From: Gordonia westfalica
GTDB taxonomy: Bacteria; Actinomycetota; Actinomycetes; Mycobacteriales; Mycobacteriaceae
Length of the DNA: 64,000 nt
Direction: 5' to 3'
Assembly (NCBI RefSeq): GCF_900105725.1
Contig: NZ_FNLM01000034.1
Coordinates: 1,674,001 to 1,738,000, forward strand
Both the position numbers and the translations under genes were made by a program. Shown piece after piece: positions 36,503 through 51,520 of the stretch (positions within the stretch are counted from its first letter, which is position 1; each line of letters opens with the position of its first letter). Under the pieces are notes generated by a model that was not told the DNA's origin, ran no database searches, and saw only the letters and a program-made list of their open reading frames with translations.

Positions 36503-37312
36503 TCAGACGGCGGCGTGCCGCGACCGCACACCCTCGGCGAGCTCGCCCACCAGCGAGGCCAGGCGATCCTGGCCGGCCTTGGCGGCGGTCACCAGAGCCG
36601 AGCCGACGATGACGCCGTCGGAGTACGACGCGATCTGCGCGGCCTGTTCACGGTTGCGGACACCGAGGCCGACGCCGATCGGGATGTCGGAGTACTCGCG
36701 GACGCGAGCGCACAGATCGGGAGCCATGTCCGACACCGCGTCACGCGCACCGGTGACACCCATCGTGGACGCGGCATACACGAATCCACGAGATGCGTCG
36801 ACGGTCAGGGCGATGCGTTCGGTGGTCGACGACGGCGCGACCAGGTAGATGCGGTCGAGACCGTGCTTGTCGGACGCCGCGTGCCACTCGGCCCCTTCTT
36901 CGGGGATCAGGTTCGGCGTGATGAGTCCGGAGCCACCCGCGTTCGCGAGGTCCTGCGCGAAGTTCTCGACGCCGTACTGCAGCACCGGGTTCCAGTAACT
37001 CATCACGACCGCGTTGCCGCCCGCCGCGCTGATCGCCTCGACCGCGGTGAACACGTCGCGCACCCGCACCCCGTTGGTGAGGGCGAGGTCGGCGGCCTCC
37101 TGGATCGTCGGGCCGTCCATCACCGGATCCGAGTAGGGCACGCCCACCTCGATGATGTCGCAGCCGGCGTCGACCATCGTCCGGAACGAGGTCAGGGAGT
37201 CCTCCACCGTCGGATATCCGACGGGAAGGTAGCCGATGAGTGCGCTTCGGTTCTCCTCGCGGCACTTGGCGAAGACGGGTCCGGTCTTCGACGAGATCGT
37301 GTCTGCGCTCAT
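36503..37312 (-). CDS. trpA: Tryptophan synthase alpha chain
   Basis: 269-residue TIM-barrel subunit that cleaves indole-3-glycerol phosphate to indole and glyceraldehyde 3-phosphate. The signature [19 protein letters not shown] carries the catalytic Glu and Asp, and the phosphate-binding ends are GVTGAR and GVGLGVRN. Its start overlaps the trpB stop (ATGA), as expected for subunits made in equal amounts. Last of the trp genes. Confidence 0.97.
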   Translation of the reverse strand: MSADTISSKTGPVFAKCREENRSALIGYLPVGYPTVEDSLTSFRTMVDAGCDIIEVGVPYSDPVMDGPTIQEAADLALTNGVRVRDVFTAVEAISAAGGNAVVMSYWNPVLQYGVENFAQDLANAGGSGLITPNLIPEEGAEWHAASDKHGLDRIYLVAPSSTTERIALTVDASRGFVYAASTMGVTGARDAVSDMAPDLCARVREYSDIPIGVGLGVRNREQAAQIASYSDGVIVGSALVTAAKAGQDRLASLVGELAEGVRSRHAAV

Positions 37313-38643
37313 GCCTTTTCCCCCGGCTGTCCACTGGTGGCGTTCGCCTCGTCCTGCGACGGTGGCGGATCGAAGAGCCCGAACCAGCGCGCGGCGGTGT
37401 CGACGTCCTTGTCACCTCGACCGGACAGGCTCACGACGATGATCGCGCCCTCCCCGAGTTCCTTGCCCAGCTCGAGCGCACCGGCGACCGCATGGGCGGA
37501 CTCGATGGCGGGGATGATCCCCTCGCGGCGACTCAACAGCGCCAGCGCCTCCATCGCCTCGGTGTCGGTGATCGGGCGGTACTCGGCCCGGCCGGTGTCC
37601 TTGAGGTAGGCGTGCTCGGGGCCGACACCCGGATAGTCGAGACCCGCGGAGATCGAATGCGATTCGATCGTCTGCCCGTCCTCGTCCTGCAGCAGGTACG
37701 AGTACGCGCCCTGGAACGCACCCGGCGTGCCGCCGGTGAAAGTCGCTGCGTGACGGCCCGTTTCGACGCCGTCACCGGCCGCCTCGAACCCGACCAGACG
37801 AACGGCGGAGTCGTCGATGAAGGGATGGAAGATGCCGATGGCATTGGAACCGCCACCGACACAGGCGGTCACCGCGTCGGGCAGGCGTCCCGCCTTGGCC
37901 AGGATCTGGGCACGCGCCTCGAGTCCGACGACGCGCTGCAGGTCGCGGACCATGACCGGGAAGGGGTGCGGGCCCGCGGCGGTGCCGAAGCAGTAATAGG
38001 TGTTGTGCGCGTTGGTGACCCAGTCGCGCATCGCCTCGTTGATCGCGTCCTTCAGGGTCGCCGAACCGTTGTCGACGGCGATGACCTCGGCGCCGAGCAG
38101 ACGCATCCGGGCGACGTTGAGCGCCTGGCGGTCGGTGTCGACGCGACCCATGTAGATCACGCACTCGAGTCCGAGCAGCGCGCACGCGGTGGCGGTGGCC
38201 ACGCCGTGCTGGCCGGCACCGGTCTCGGCAATGATGCGGTTCTTGCCCATCCGCTGAGCCAGAAGCGCTTGTCCCAGAACGTTGTTGATCTTGTGCGAGC
38301 CGGTGTGGTTGAGGTCCTCGCGCTTGAGGAAGATACGCGCTCCACCGGCATACTCGGCGAGGCGCTTCGCTTCGTACAGCGGCGACGGGCGTCCGGCGTA
38401 ATCGCGCTGCAAGCGGTCGAGTTCGGCGAGGAAGTCGTCGTCGGTGCGCAACTTGTAGAAGGTCGTGGTGACCTCGTCGATGACGGCCATCAACGCTTCC
38501 GGCACATGCCGTCCGCCGTAGACGCCGAAGTGGCCACCCTCGTCGGGCTCGATCGACGTACGGGTGGTCAATCCGGCGCTGGCCGGAGGAAGCACGAGGG
38601 ATTCCGAAGAATCGGGACGGGCCGAATCAGGATGGGCGGTCAC
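37309..38643 (-). CDS. trpB: Tryptophan synthase beta chain
   Basis: 444-residue PLP enzyme joining indole and serine to tryptophan. The PLP-binding Lys is in [22 protein letters not shown] carries the catalytic Glu region and GGGSNAIG the phosphate-binding loop. The N-terminus is about 35 residues longer than in enteric enzymes, as in mycobacteria. GTG 38643 is the start. It forms an alpha2beta2 complex with TrpA from the overlapping gene. Confidence 0.97.
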   Translation of the reverse strand: MTAHPDSARPDSSESLVLPPASAGLTTRTSIEPDEGGHFGVYGGRHVPEALMAVIDEVTTTFYKLRTDDDFLAELDRLQRDYAGRPSPLYEAKRLAEYAGGARIFLKREDLNHTGSHKINNVLGQALLAQRMGKNRIIAETGAGQHGVATATACALLGLECVIYMGRVDTDRQALNVARMRLLGAEVIAVDNGSATLKDAINEAMRDWVTNAHNTYYCFGTAAGPHPFPVMVRDLQRVVGLEARAQILAKAGRLPDAVTACVGGGSNAIGIFHPFIDDSAVRLVGFEAAGDGVETGRHAATFTGGTPGAFQGAYSYLLQDEDGQTIESHSISAGLDYPGVGPEHAYLKDTGRAEYRPITDTEAMEALALLSRREGIIPAIESAHAVAGALELGKELGEGAIIVVSLSGRGDKDVDTAARWFGLFDPPPSQDEANATSGQPGEKA

Positions 38644-38704
38644 TACATCTCACAGTCGATCGGGCCGACGACGACATGGGCCGAACACGGCCCGAAGACG
38701 TATG

Positions 38705-39523
<819 letters not shown>

Positions 39524-39705
39524 AGCGACTCCGCTCCCTTCCGCTCGTCGTGTGGTCTCAGGGTAGACCGGACGCCCGGGCGGCCTGTCGCCGGGTTGGC
39601 AGACTCCCCACATTTCGGGAGCGTTCCTGGACTGTTGCGCACATCTCAGCCTGTCGTGCGCGTCTCACGGAGACTCGTGGCCCGGGTCACTGCTCGCCCG
39701 GAGGG

Positions 39706-40479
39706 TCAGCGCTCGTCCGTGTCGGACGAATCAGTCGGGTCGATGCCCGTGTCGAGCGCGTCCCACATCATGCGCTCGTTCGCGTCGGGGTCGTCGCCGG
39801 CCCGCCCGCCCTTTCCGCCGGTCTCGGTCTCGCCGGTGGCCGGGGTGTCCCCGGTGTTCGTGGCGTCGGCCGCGGCCGCCTTCTTCCGTCGCTCGTAGTC
39901 GGCGAAGATCTCGGTCTCGAGCTCCTCGCGCCGGGCGGCGGGAGTCTTGTACTTGGACGACATCGTCGCACCTTTGGCGACCCGCAGCAGCACAATCGCG
40001 GCGGCGACCGCACACACCGTGCCGACCAGGACCAGTGCGGCCGGTAGCCACTTGGTGTCGGTGAAGAGCACGACGTACCGGTCGGGGAGATCGCCGGCGT
40101 CGGCGGCGTACTCGGAGTCGGCGCCGCCGGTGATCAGGGAGATCGCCGGGAAGGCAGCGAGCACGCCACCTGCGGCGACGAGCAGCGCGACGAGTCGCAG
40201 GCCCCAGCCCCGCACCGACAGCACCGCGGCGATGCCGGCGAGGTAGACCAGGGCGAGCGGCGTGAGCCACGGGCTCCAGTCCGATCCCTTGATGTCGAAC
40301 GCCCGCTGGGGCGAGAGGCCGTCCTCGGCGGCGACGGTCGCCCACGTCAGCCGGCTCGCACCCCAGAACGCGGTCGCGGTGGCCAGCATCAGGATCGCCG
40401 CGAGGATCTGCGGACGGCGCGAGGACTTCGGACGGGACGGCTTCGGCTGTGCCGGCGTCGGCTGTTCTGCTGAGGTCAC
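39706..40479 (-). CDS. Trp-operon-associated membrane protein (TIGR02234 type)
   Basis: 257 residues with four hydrophobic segments (near residues 24-44, 72-91, 95-117 and 146-168) followed by a charged cytoplasmic tail ([24 protein letters not shown] and an acidic end). It is the family found between trpE and trpC throughout the Mycobacteriales (Rv1610-like). Function unknown; the strict gene position suggests a link to tryptophan or chorismate metabolism. The GTG start overlaps the trpE stop (GTGA). Confidence 0.85.
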   Translation of the reverse strand: MTSAEQPTPAQPKPSRPKSSRRPQILAAILMLATATAFWGASRLTWATVAAEDGLSPQRAFDIKGSDWSPWLTPLALVYLAGIAAVLSVRGWGLRLVALLVAAGGVLAAFPAISLITGGADSEYAADAGDLPDRYVVLFTDTKWLPAALVLVGTVCAVAAAIVLLRVAKGATMSSKYKTPAARREELETEIFADYERRKKAAAADATNTGDTPATGETETGGKGGRAGDDPDANERMMWDALDTGIDPTDSSDTDER

Positions 40480-42053
40480 GGCGTCTCCCCGACCCTGCTC
40501 ATGGTCGAGGCGGCGGCGACGGCGTTGAGCACGGCGGTCGCCTTGTTGCGTGCCTCGTTGTACTCGTACTCGGGCTCGCTGTCGGCGACCACTCCGCCAC
40601 CGGCCTGCACGTAGGCCTGTCCGCGCGCGAGGAGCGCGGTACGGATGGCGATCGCGGTGTCGGCGTTGCCTGCGAAGTCGAGGTAGCCGACGATGCCGCC
40701 GTAGAGGCCGCGACGCGTCTTCTCGTGTTCGTCGATGAGCTCCATCGCACGCACCTTGGGCGCACCGGTGAGCGTGCCGGCCGGGAAGCAGGCGGTGACC
40801 GCGTCGAGCGCGTGCTTGTCCTCCCGCAGGGTTCCCGACACCGTCGACACCAGGTGCATGACGTGGCTGTACCGCTCGATGTGGCGGTAGTCGCTGACCT
40901 TCACGGTCCCGGGCACGCACACGCGGCCGAGATCGTTGCGGCCGAGATCGACGAGCATGAGGTGTTCGGCGTTCTCCTTCTCGTCCTCGAGAAGGCCCTT
41001 GCCGAGCAGTTGATCCTCTTCCTCGGTGGCGCCGCGCCAGCGCGTTCCCGCGATGGGGTGCGTGGTCGCGATGCGATCGGTGACCGTCACCAGGGCCTCG
41101 GGGCTGCTGCCGACGATCGTGAAGGGCTTGCGGGCGATCGCGTCGGGGGCGGCGGTGTCACTGTTCGCCTCGGTACCCGGCATCCGCAGCAGATACATGT
41201 AGGGGCTGGGGTTGGAGGCGCGCAGGACGCGATAGACGTCGAGCGGATCGGCCTCGGTGTCCATCTCGAAACGCATCGACGGCACGACCTGGAAGGCCTC
41301 GCCGGCCTCGATCTCGCCGACGAGGCTCGTGACGATCTCGCTGTACTCCTCCAGGGAGCGCTGCGCGGTGAAGTCCGGCTTGGGCCGGTCGAAGGTGGAG
41401 ACGGTCGACGACGCCGGCGCGGCGAGGGCCTCGGTCATCCGGTCCAGACGCGCGACGGCGTCGGCGTAGGCCTCCTCGACGCGCTCGTCGGAGCCGTCCC
41501 AGTTGACCGCGTTGGCGATCAGGGTGATGGTGCCCTCGTGATGGTCGACGGCGGCGAGATCGGTGGCCAGCACCATCATCATGTCCGGCAGACCGAGGTC
41601 GTCGACGGTGGTCTCCGGGAGGCGTTCGAGGCGCCGGACCATGTCGTAGGCCATGAACCCGACGAAGCCGCCGGTCAGCGGCGGCATCCCCGGGAGCGGG
41701 TCGGTCTTGAGCACGCGCAACGACTCGGCCAGCACCTCGAGGGCGTCGCCGCCCTCGGGGGCGTCCACCGGCACCGAACCCCACCAGTGCGCCTGGCCGT
41801 CGACGACGGTCAGCGCCGACGGTGCGCCGGCTCCGATGAAGGACCAGCGCGACCAGGATCGGCCGTTCTCCGCCGACTCCAGCAGGAAGGTGCCGGGACG
41901 GTCGCCGGCGAGCTTGCGGTACGCCGACAGCGGGGTCTCGGAATCGGCGAGCACCTTGCGGGTCACCGGCACCACGCGATGGTCACGGGCGAGGTCGAGG
42001 AAGTCCGCGAGGGTCGTCGTGTGGGCCTCGGCCGCGGATTTCACGCCGCTCAT
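40476..42053 (-). CDS. trpE: Anthranilate synthase component I
   Basis: 525-residue enzyme forming anthranilate from chorismate with ammonia from a glutaminase partner. LLES near residue 58 belongs to the tryptophan feedback site. The catalytic half shows [50 protein letters not shown] and the [16 protein letters not shown] end. ATG 42053 overlaps the tautomerase stop. The TrpG partner is not in the window. Confidence 0.96.
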   Translation of the reverse strand: MSGVKSAAEAHTTTLADFLDLARDHRVVPVTRKVLADSETPLSAYRKLAGDRPGTFLLESAENGRSWSRWSFIGAGAPSALTVVDGQAHWWGSVPVDAPEGGDALEVLAESLRVLKTDPLPGMPPLTGGFVGFMAYDMVRRLERLPETTVDDLGLPDMMMVLATDLAAVDHHEGTITLIANAVNWDGSDERVEEAYADAVARLDRMTEALAAPASSTVSTFDRPKPDFTAQRSLEEYSEIVTSLVGEIEAGEAFQVVPSMRFEMDTEADPLDVYRVLRASNPSPYMYLLRMPGTEANSDTAAPDAIARKPFTIVGSSPEALVTVTDRIATTHPIAGTRWRGATEEEDQLLGKGLLEDEKENAEHLMLVDLGRNDLGRVCVPGTVKVSDYRHIERYSHVMHLVSTVSGTLREDKHALDAVTACFPAGTLTGAPKVRAMELIDEHEKTRRGLYGGIVGYLDFAGNADTAIAIRTALLARGQAYVQAGGGVVADSEPEYEYNEARNKATAVLNAVAAASTMSRVGETP

Positions 42054-42229
42054 CCGAGGGGCTCGCCGCCGACGCCCCACTGGGTGCGCGGTACCTCGGT
42101 GATCGTCACCCAGACGGAGTCCGGGTTCTTGCCGGTCGCCTTGGCGTACGCCTCGGTCACCGCCGCGATGGTCTCGCGCTTGACGCGGTCGGAGAGTCCG
42201 GGGGTCTGCGAGATCTGGATGAGGGGCAT
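42050..42229 (-). CDS. 4-oxalocrotonate tautomerase-family protein
   Basis: 59 residues, found by reading the strand directly. It begins [13 protein letters not shown], giving the catalytic Pro after Met removal, and continues with [20 protein letters not shown] and [18 protein letters not shown], the 4-OT pattern. Stop and trpE start overlap (ATGA), so it is the first gene of the trp block, and hisI lies 39 nt upstream. Family members isomerise enol/keto groups; the substrate here is unknown. Confidence 0.85.
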   Translation of the reverse strand: MPLIQISQTPGLSDRVKRETIAAVTEAYAKATGKNPDSVWVTITEVPRTQWGVGGEPLG

Positions 42230-42268
42230 GCAGCGTCACCGCCTTTCGGGTGTGATCACGATGGAAAT

Positions 42269-42640
42269 CTACGGTGCGGAATCGACCGGACGGGCTTCTG
42301 CTCCGAACGGCAGCGAGTCGGTGTCGAAACAGCTGTGGTTGCCGGTGTGGCAGGCCGCCCCGACCTGTTCGACGACGAGCAGGACGGTGTCGCCGTCGCA
42401 GTCGAGGCGTGCGTCGTGCACGTACTGGGTGTGGCCGCTGGTCTCGCCCTTGACCCAGTATTCCTGGCGCGAGCGCGAGTAGTAGGTCGCCTTGCGCGTC
42501 GCGAGGGTGCGCTCGAGGGCGGCGTCGTCCATCCACGCGACCATCAGGACGTCACCGGTGGAGCGTTCCTGCGCGACCGCGCTGAACAGCCCGTCGGAGT
42601 TGCGCTTGAGACGTGCGGCGAGCGCAGGGTCGAGTGCCAT
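42269..42640 (-). CDS. hisI: Phosphoribosyl-AMP cyclohydrolase
   Basis: 123-residue enzyme of the third histidine step, opening the adenine ring of [42 protein letters not shown] and [13 protein letters not shown] are diagnostic; the Zn-binding Cys are in DCD and [10 protein letters not shown]. Monofunctional, without the HisE domain, as usual in actinobacteria. It lies 19 nt after hisF. Confidence 0.96.
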   Translation of the reverse strand: MALDPALAARLKRNSDGLFSAVAQERSTGDVLMVAWMDDAALERTLATRKATYYSRSRQEYWVKGETSGHTQYVHDARLDCDGDTVLLVVEQVGAACHTGNHSCFDTDSLPFGAEARPVDSAP

Positions 42641-42659
42641 CAGCGTTCTCCTGCCGGTG

Positions 42660-43433
42660 TCATCGGACGGTGATCCCGGCGTCGGCCATCGCCGCCTTCA
42701 CCTCGTGGATGGTGAGTTCGCCGAAGTGGAAGACCGAGGCGGCCAGCACCGCGTCCGCACCGGCCTGGACGGCGGGCGCGAAGTCCTCGACCCGTCCGGC
42801 ACCGCCGCTGGCGATGACCGGAACCTGCACGGCCTCACGGACGGCCTTCAGCATGCGCAGATCGAATCCCTGCTTGGTTCCGTCGGCGTCCATCGAGTTG
42901 AGCAGGATCTCGCCGACGCCCAGATCCTGGCCGCGACGGGCCCACTCGATCGCGTCGATCCCGGTGCCCTTGCGGCCGCCGTGCGTGGTGACCTCCCAGC
43001 CGGACGGCGTCGGCTCCGAACCCTCCGGCACGGTCCGCGCGTCGACCGACAGGACGATGCACTGTGAGCCGAAACGCCGGCTCATCTCGCCGAGCACCTC
43101 GGGACGGGCGATGGCGGCGGTGTTCACGCTGACCTTGTCGGCGCCCGCGCGCAGCATGATGTCGACGTCGTCGACCGTGCGGATGCCGCCGCCGACGGTG
43201 AGCGGGATGAACACCTGGTCGGCGGTTCGCTTGACGACGTCGATCATCGTCGAACGTCCCGAGCTCGACGCGGTGACGTCGAGGAAGGTCAGTTCGTCGG
43301 CGCCCTCGCGGTCGTAGCGTTCGGCCAACTCGACGGGGTCCCCGGCGTCGCGGAGATTCTCGAAATTGACGCCCTTGACCACTCGCCCGTCGTCGACGTC
43401 GAGGCACGGGATGACCCGGGTCGCCAGCGTCAT
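42660..43433 (-). CDS. hisF: Imidazole glycerol phosphate synthase cyclase subunit
   Basis: 257-residue TIM barrel that, with HisH, converts PRFAR and ammonia to IGP and AICAR. The first catalytic Asp is in [14 protein letters not shown], the second in [13 protein letters not shown], and phosphate loops are VGGGIRT and IASGGAG. ATG 43433 is preferred because GGAG is 5 nt upstream; ATG 43436 is adjacent. It is separated from hisH by hisA, imp and a membrane-protein gene, as in mycobacteria. Confidence 0.96.
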   Translation of the reverse strand: MTLATRVIPCLDVDDGRVVKGVNFENLRDAGDPVELAERYDREGADELTFLDVTASSSGRSTMIDVVKRTADQVFIPLTVGGGIRTVDDVDIMLRAGADKVSVNTAAIARPEVLGEMSRRFGSQCIVLSVDARTVPEGSEPTPSGWEVTTHGGRKGTGIDAIEWARRGQDLGVGEILLNSMDADGTKQGFDLRMLKAVREAVQVPVIASGGAGRVEDFAPAVQAGADAVLAASVFHFGELTIHEVKAAMADAGITVR

Positions 43434-43501
43434 CATGTCTCCTTCGCGTGCACGTTCTTCATGGGATGCTCTCGTGCCTGTCTCATCGGTTGCCGGGGCG
43501 C

Positions 43502-44323
43502 TCATTCCGACCACTCCCCGACCGTTTCCTCGATCACTTCCATCAGACCCGCATGCACGGTCGGCGTACCCGCGACCAGTGACGGGGAGGCGACCGTCCA
43601 GCGCTCACCCGCGATGTCGGAGGCGACCCCGCCGGCGGCCCGGACCAGCGCGGCGCCCGCCGCGTTGTCCCACGGATGCCGGCCGAACGCGACGGCTCCG
43701 CTGAACACGCCCGAGGCGGTGAACGCCATGTCGACGCCGGTACTGCCCGTCATCCGGATACGGGCGACGCGGGAACTCAACGCGCGCAACAGGTCTGCCC
43801 GACGATCACCCGCATAGCGGCCACGCCCGGCGGCGTTGAAGGGCCCGAAGGCGATCGCGGCCTCCTCCAGCGGCATGTCCGGCAACGGTTCGGCGACCAC
43901 ACCGTTCACCATCAGCGGTCCACCCGCGTGGGCGGCGTACTTCCGGTTCAGCAGCGGCAGCCACGTCAGACCGAGAGTCGCCTCGCCGTCGACGACGAGA
44001 CCGAGGAGGATGCCGGTGAGCGGCATGCCCGCGGAGTAGTTGAACGTGCCGTCGATCGGGTCGAGAACCCACACCGGGCCCTCGATCGGGTCGGCGCCGC
44101 CGAACTCCTCCCCGTGCACCGGGATCTGGGTGCGGTCGGCGAGTTCGGCCGAGATCCGCCGTTCCAGGTCGAGATCGACCTGGGTGGCGAAGTCCGTCCC
44201 GCCCTTGTGCACGGCGCTCGGCGCACCCAGCCCTTCGACGAAGGGCTCCACGACGGCGTCGAGAACGGACCCCGCGGTGTCGAGCAACCGCGGGAGGTCG
44301 AGCGAGCTCTCGGTTGCGCTCAT
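43502..44323 (-). CDS. Inositol monophosphatase-family phosphatase (ImpA-like; possibly histidinol-phosphatase)
   Basis: 273 residues of the Mg-dependent inositol monophosphatase family. Metal-binding residues are in HGEEFGG and [17 protein letters not shown], and the C-terminal motif is [12 protein letters not shown]. In M. tuberculosis the same position between hisA and hisF is held by impA. Because no other histidinol-phosphatase gene lies in this his cluster, a role in histidine synthesis is possible, but inositol phosphate or another sugar phosphate is equally plausible. The start overlaps the hisA stop by 1 nt (TGATG). Confidence 0.87.
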   Translation of the reverse strand: MSATESSLDLPRLLDTAGSVLDAVVEPFVEGLGAPSAVHKGGTDFATQVDLDLERRISAELADRTQIPVHGEEFGGADPIEGPVWVLDPIDGTFNYSAGMPLTGILLGLVVDGEATLGLTWLPLLNRKYAAHAGGPLMVNGVVAEPLPDMPLEEAAIAFGPFNAAGRGRYAGDRRADLLRALSSRVARIRMTGSTGVDMAFTASGVFSGAVAFGRHPWDNAAGAALVRAAGGVASDIAGERWTVASPSLVAGTPTVHAGLMEVIEETVGEWSE

Positions 44324-45066
44324 CAGACCCCGGCGACGGCCGTGAGCGCCTCGGGCAGGGTGAAGCGGCCGGCGTAGAGCGCCTTGCCGACGATCGCGCC
44401 CTCGACGCCCTGGTCGACGAGACCGGCGATCGCGACGAGGTCGTCGATGGCCGAGACACCGCCGGAGGCGACGATCGGGGCGTCGGTGGCCGCGGCGACC
44501 TGGGCGAGCAGTTCGAGGTTCGGGCCCTGGAGGGTGCCGTCCTTGGACACGTCGGTCACGACGTAGCGCGAGCAGCCGTCGCGGTTGAGGCGCTCGAGGA
44601 CCTCCCACAGGTCGCCGCCGTCGGTGACCCAGCCGCGGCCGCGCAGGCGGTAGGACTCACCGTCGCGGATGACGTCGAGGCCGACGGCGATGCGGTCGCC
44701 GTGTTCGGCGATCGCGCGGGCACACCATTCCGGGTTCTCGAGAGCAGCCGTGCCCAGGTTGACGCGCGTGCATCCGGTGGCCAGCGCGGCGGCGAGCGAC
44801 TCGTCGTCGCGGATGCCGCCGGACAACTCGACCTTCACGTTCAGTTCACCGACGACACCGGCGAGGAGGTCGCGGTTGTCACCGCGACCGAACGCGGCGT
44901 CCAGGTCGACGAGGTGAATCCACTCCGCACCGTCGTTCTGCCACGCCAGCGCCGCGTCGCGCGGCGAGCCGTAGGAGGTCTCGGTACCGGCCGCGCCCTG
45001 GACGAGGCGGACCGCCTGCCCGTCGGCGACGTCGACGGCGGGAAGGAGTTCGAGGGTGCTACCCAT
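44323..45066 (-). CDS. priA: Phosphoribosyl isomerase A (HisA/TrpF dual function likely)
   Basis: 247-residue barrel with catalytic Asp in [18 protein letters not shown] and in [14 protein letters not shown], phosphate loops SGGIRDD and [11 protein letters not shown]. In actinobacteria this enzyme (PriA) isomerises both ProFAR in histidine and PRA in tryptophan synthesis. The absence of trpF from the neighbouring trp genes supports dual use here. It lies 58 nt after the small membrane protein gene. Confidence 0.94.
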   Translation of the reverse strand: MGSTLELLPAVDVADGQAVRLVQGAAGTETSYGSPRDAALAWQNDGAEWIHLVDLDAAFGRGDNRDLLAGVVGELNVKVELSGGIRDDESLAAALATGCTRVNLGTAALENPEWCARAIAEHGDRIAVGLDVIRDGESYRLRGRGWVTDGGDLWEVLERLNRDGCSRYVVTDVSKDGTLQGPNLELLAQVAAATDAPIVASGGVSAIDDLVAIAGLVDQGVEGAIVGKALYAGRFTLPEALTAVAGV

Positions 45067-45124
45067 GGGTGGAGTTTTCCTGTCTGTTCTCGGGTCGGGC
45101 TGTGGTGTCTTCGAGCGGTGGCGG

Positions 45125-45424
45125 TCAGGCCGACGGATGACCGTCGCGAGCGGCGAGCAGGTCGGCCCGCGCGCGGTTGACCATGCGGTTTGCCACGGTA
45201 CCGATGGCCGCGATCATCGCGACCACCGCGGCCAGTGCGGCGATGAGACCGGCGATCGGTGACCAGTTCGCCAGCAGGACGATGATCGGTACGGAGATCG
45301 CCAGGACCAGCACGCCGGCGCCGAGAGCGTAGAACGCGAGCTTGGCGATCGAGAAACCGCTCCCCGGTTGCGGGGTGTCGGGGACATTCCCGCCTGCTTC
45401 GCCGGCCGGCGTGCCGTCGGTCAT
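45125..45424 (-). CDS. Small two-helix membrane protein within the his operon
   Basis: 99 residues: a Gly/Pro-rich N-terminus (about 25 residues), two membrane segments (about 28-52 and 58-78) and a basic C-terminal tail ([17 protein letters not shown]). Its ATG overlaps the hisH stop (ATGA), so it is translated with the his genes. No family I can name. Its fixed place beside hisA/hisH may indicate a link with HisH or simply conserved order. Confidence 0.75.
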   Translation of the reverse strand: MTDGTPAGEAGGNVPDTPQPGSGFSIAKLAFYALGAGVLVLAISVPIIVLLANWSPIAGLIAALAAVVAMIAAIGTVANRMVNRARADLLAARDGHPSA

Positions 45425-46058
45425 GAGAGGCCCTTCACCCAGTTCTCCAGGAGGTGGGCGCCGGCGTCCCCGGACTTCTCCGGGTGGAACTGCGTCGCCG
45501 ACAACGGCCCGTTCTCGACCGCGGCGAGGAAGCGTCCGCCGTGTTCGGCCCAGGTCAGCTTCGGAGCCGTGAGCGGTGAACCGACGTTGTCCATCTCCCA
45601 GGTCTGCGCGGCGTAGGAGTGCACGAAGTAGAAGCGGGTGTCGGGGTCGAGGCCGGCGAACAGCACCGAGTCCTCGGGGGCCTCCACGGTGTTCCAGCCC
45701 ATGTGCGGCAGGACCGGGGCGGGCAGCTGGGTGACGCTGCCGGGCCATTCACCGCAGCCGTCGGCCTCGACCCCGAACTCCACGCCGTGTTCGAAGAGGA
45801 TCTGCATGCCGACGCAGATGCCCAGGACCGGACGTCCGCCGGCGAGGCGTCGGCCGATGATCCGGTCGCCCTTCACCGCGCGCAGACCTTCCATGCACGC
45901 GGCGAATGCCCCGACACCGGGCACGACCAGGCCGGTCGCCTCGAGTGCGGTGTTGAAATCGGAGGTCACGGTCACCTGGGCACCCGTGCGTTCGAGCGCA
46001 CGCTGCGCCGAACGCAGGTTCCCCGAGCCGTAGTCGAGGATGGTGACGTCGGCCGCGC

Positions 46059-46062
<4 letters not shown>
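45421..46062 (-). CDS. hisH: Imidazole glycerol phosphate synthase glutaminase subunit
   Basis: 213-residue class I glutamine amidotransferase supplying ammonia to HisF. The nucleophile Cys is in [12 protein letters not shown], and the His-Glu pair in [22 protein letters not shown] and VPGVGAF are typical N-terminal motifs. GTG 46062 overlaps the hisB stop (GTGA). Confidence 0.96.
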
Positions 46063-49167
<3,105 letters not shown>

Positions 49168-49377
49168 GATCTCTCCTGGTCGGTGCGGGAATTTACCCAT
49201 CCAGGATACGGGTCGGTGGCCAGCGGGTTTCTGGTGCGGGTGGTGAGGGTGTGTCGACGTCCCGCGTACGCGTCGTTCCCGACCTTCCCGGGCTGTGAGG
49301 AGACACCGTGGACGGACTCGGGTGCAGGACCCCGTCATTCCTCCTACCGTGGGACGGAGGGCGGGTGGACAGACAGA

Positions 49378-49860
49378 GTGTGTCAGTACTGCGGTTGCCG
49401 CGACATGCCCCTCCTACGGGATTACACCGCCGAGCACGAACGGGTCGTGAACCTGGGCGGCGACGCGGTCCGCGCGCTGGATGCGGGTGACGTGGACCGA
49501 GCCCGTGATCTCGCCGGCCGACTCACCGTCGAACTACGGTCGCACTGGCATGGCGAAGAGGACGGTCTGTTCGCTCAACTGCTCGACTGCGACCACGACC
49601 TCTTCGCCGAGTACATCGACCCACTCGTCGACGAGCATCTCGTACTCGGCGCCTTCCTGGATTCGATGGATCTGTCGGCCCCGGAAGACCAGGACCGCTT
49701 TCGACGCGAGGTGTTCGCCCTGCACCGCCACATCTCGAAGGAAGAGGACGCCCTGTTCCCGGCGTCGGTGACCACCCTCGACGGCGACCAGTGGGACGCC
49801 GCGATCGCCGCATGGCAACGCACCCACCCCGGTCAACGGATGCTGGAAACCGGGGTCTGA
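49378..49860 (+). CDS. Hemerythrin-domain protein
   Basis: 160 residues. The N-terminus reads VCQYCGCRD, a Cys-rich start common to an actinobacterial hemerythrin subgroup, and supports GTG 49378 as the start. A four-helix HHE domain follows, with iron-binding His/Glu residues in [25 protein letters not shown] and [14 protein letters not shown]. Such proteins bind O2, NO or peroxide at a di-iron site. Divergent from hisD. A 41-bp hairpin lies 78 nt downstream. Confidence 0.82.
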   Translation: MCQYCGCRDMPLLRDYTAEHERVVNLGGDAVRALDAGDVDRARDLAGRLTVELRSHWHGEEDGLFAQLLDCDHDLFAEYIDPLVDEHLVLGAFLDSMDLSAPEDQDRFRREVFALHRHISKEEDALFPASVTTLDGDQWDAAIAAWQRTHPGQRMLETGV

Positions 49861-49937
49861 CCTCGCCGGTCGGTGACGTCCGCCTTCGGGTGTCCGCCTC
49901 GATGGTCCTCGCCGCGGCATACCCACGCGCAGGAGAG

Positions 49938-49978
49938 CGTATGACGTTGTGCCCGGATTCCGGGCACCACGTCATACG
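49938..49978. terminator. 41-bp near-perfect hairpin after the hemerythrin gene
   Basis: The 20-nt arm from 49938 (CGTATGACGT, then TGTGCCCGGA) is complementary to 49959-49978 except for one mismatched pair (T49948 opposite C49968). Only one nucleotide separates the arms. It follows a stop codon and precedes the symporter gene, so a terminator without T-run, common in high-GC actinobacteria, is the simplest reading. Confidence 0.6.
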
Positions 49979-50083
49979 GATCGACAGCGCCACCTGCGAC
50001 GAAATCTCAACGTCAAATCTGTGACATCTGCGGGTAGTCCGCGCCGCCTAGGGTCGCGGCGTATCCGACCCCAGGAGGATGCC

Positions 50084-51380
50084 TTGAAGGCGCTGAAGCA
50101 TCCCGCACTGCAGATCGGCATCGGCGCGATCGCCGGACTGGTCTTCGGTCTCATCGTCGGCGAATGGTCCGCGAACCTGAAGTTCATCGGCGACATGTTC
50201 ATCCGCCTCATCCAGATGTCCATCGTGCCTTTGGTTCTCGCGTCGGTGATCGTGGCGACGGCGTCGATGTCGGGAGCCGGGACCGGCAGATCGCGTTCCG
50301 CACGTTCAAGTGGATGATCGGGTTCTCCGTGGTGGCCGCGGTCCTCGCGTGGGGACTCAGCGTGCTGATCGGACCGGGCAACGGAATGGTCTTCGACGGC
50401 GCCGTCGACCCCACTCTCGAGGAGGAGGCCGCCGACACGACCGGCTGGCAGAACACACTCCTGAACTTCGTGTCCAAGAACGTCTTCGAAGCGATGTCGA
50501 CGGCCACGATGGTGCCGATCATCATCTTCGCCCTGCTGTTCGCGTCGCACTGCGGATGCAGATCAACAAGACCGGCGACGACCGGGTCCTCACCTTTATC
50601 GATCAGATCCAGCAGATCGTGCTCACCATGATCCGGCTGGTCATGTACATCGCGCCGATCGGCGTCTTCTGCCTGCTGGCCCCGCTGGCCGGCGACGTCG
50701 GGTTCTCCGTCATCACCACCGCACTGAAGTATCTGGGCACCACGGCGCTCGGTGTCGCGATCCTGTTCGCGCTCTTCGTCGTCGTGGTCACGGCACGCAC
50801 CCGCCTGAACCCGTGGAAGCTGCCCGGCAAACTCGTCGAACAGACCGCCATCGCGATCACCACCACCAGTTCCGCGGTCACCTTCCCCACCGTCCTCAAG
50901 AACACCGTCGAGAAGGTGGGCGTCAGTCAGAAAGTCGCGAACTTCACGCTGTCGATCGGCCTCACGATGGGGTCGTACGGGGCCGTCCTCAACTACATGA
51001 TCGTCGTGATGTTCCTGGCCCAGGCGGGCGGAGTGGATCTCACACTCGGCGACATCGCACTCGGCATGGCCCTCGCGATCCTGCTGAACATGGGCACCAT
51101 CACCGTGCCCGGAGGCTTCCCGGTGGTCGCGACCTTCCTCGCCACCTCGCTCGACCTCCCCCTCGAGGCCGTCGGCCTGCTCATCGCCGTCGACTGGTTC
51201 GCCGGCATCTTCCGCACGTTCCTGAACGTCAACGGCGACACCTTCGTCGCCATGCTCGTCGCCAACGCCGACGACGACATCGACCGCGACGTCTACAACG
51301 GCACCAAGACCGTCATGTCCGAGGAGATCGACGTCTCCGAATTCGCCGGCGCCATGGCCAAGGCCGACGCCGCGGACTGA
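50084..51380 (+). pseudogene. Dicarboxylate/amino acid:cation symporter gene with two frameshifts
   Basis: Three frames must be joined to give one DAACS-family (GltP-like) transporter of about 433 residues: TTG 50084 to about 50275 (IGIGAIAGLVFGLIVGEW), then about 50282-50540 (IAFRTFKWMIGFSVVAAVLAWG), then about 50547-51380, which holds TTTSSAVTFPTVLKN and ILLNMGTITVPGG. Both breaks are -1 shifts in G/C-rich runs; restoring one G near 50543 gives FGVALRM. AGGAGG at 50073-50078 supports the TTG. Either a real pseudogene or base-call errors. If intact it would import C4-dicarboxylates or acidic amino acids. Confidence 0.82.
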
Positions 51381-51520
51381 TCTGTTTCCCGACGCCGCGT
51401 GGGCCCGGGAACCACCGCCCACCGCGCCTAATTCCTTGGGCCTCAAGCCCTGCGGGTCCAAGGACCTCAATGATCCCGAAGTGGCTGCGGGCGTATGGTT
51501 CCCGCAGTAACGTGACACCC

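Noticed and set aside
49168..49377. Histidine attenuator or T-box before hisD
   Set aside because: No run of His codons in a leader frame and no T-box anticodon/antiterminator pattern could be recognised.
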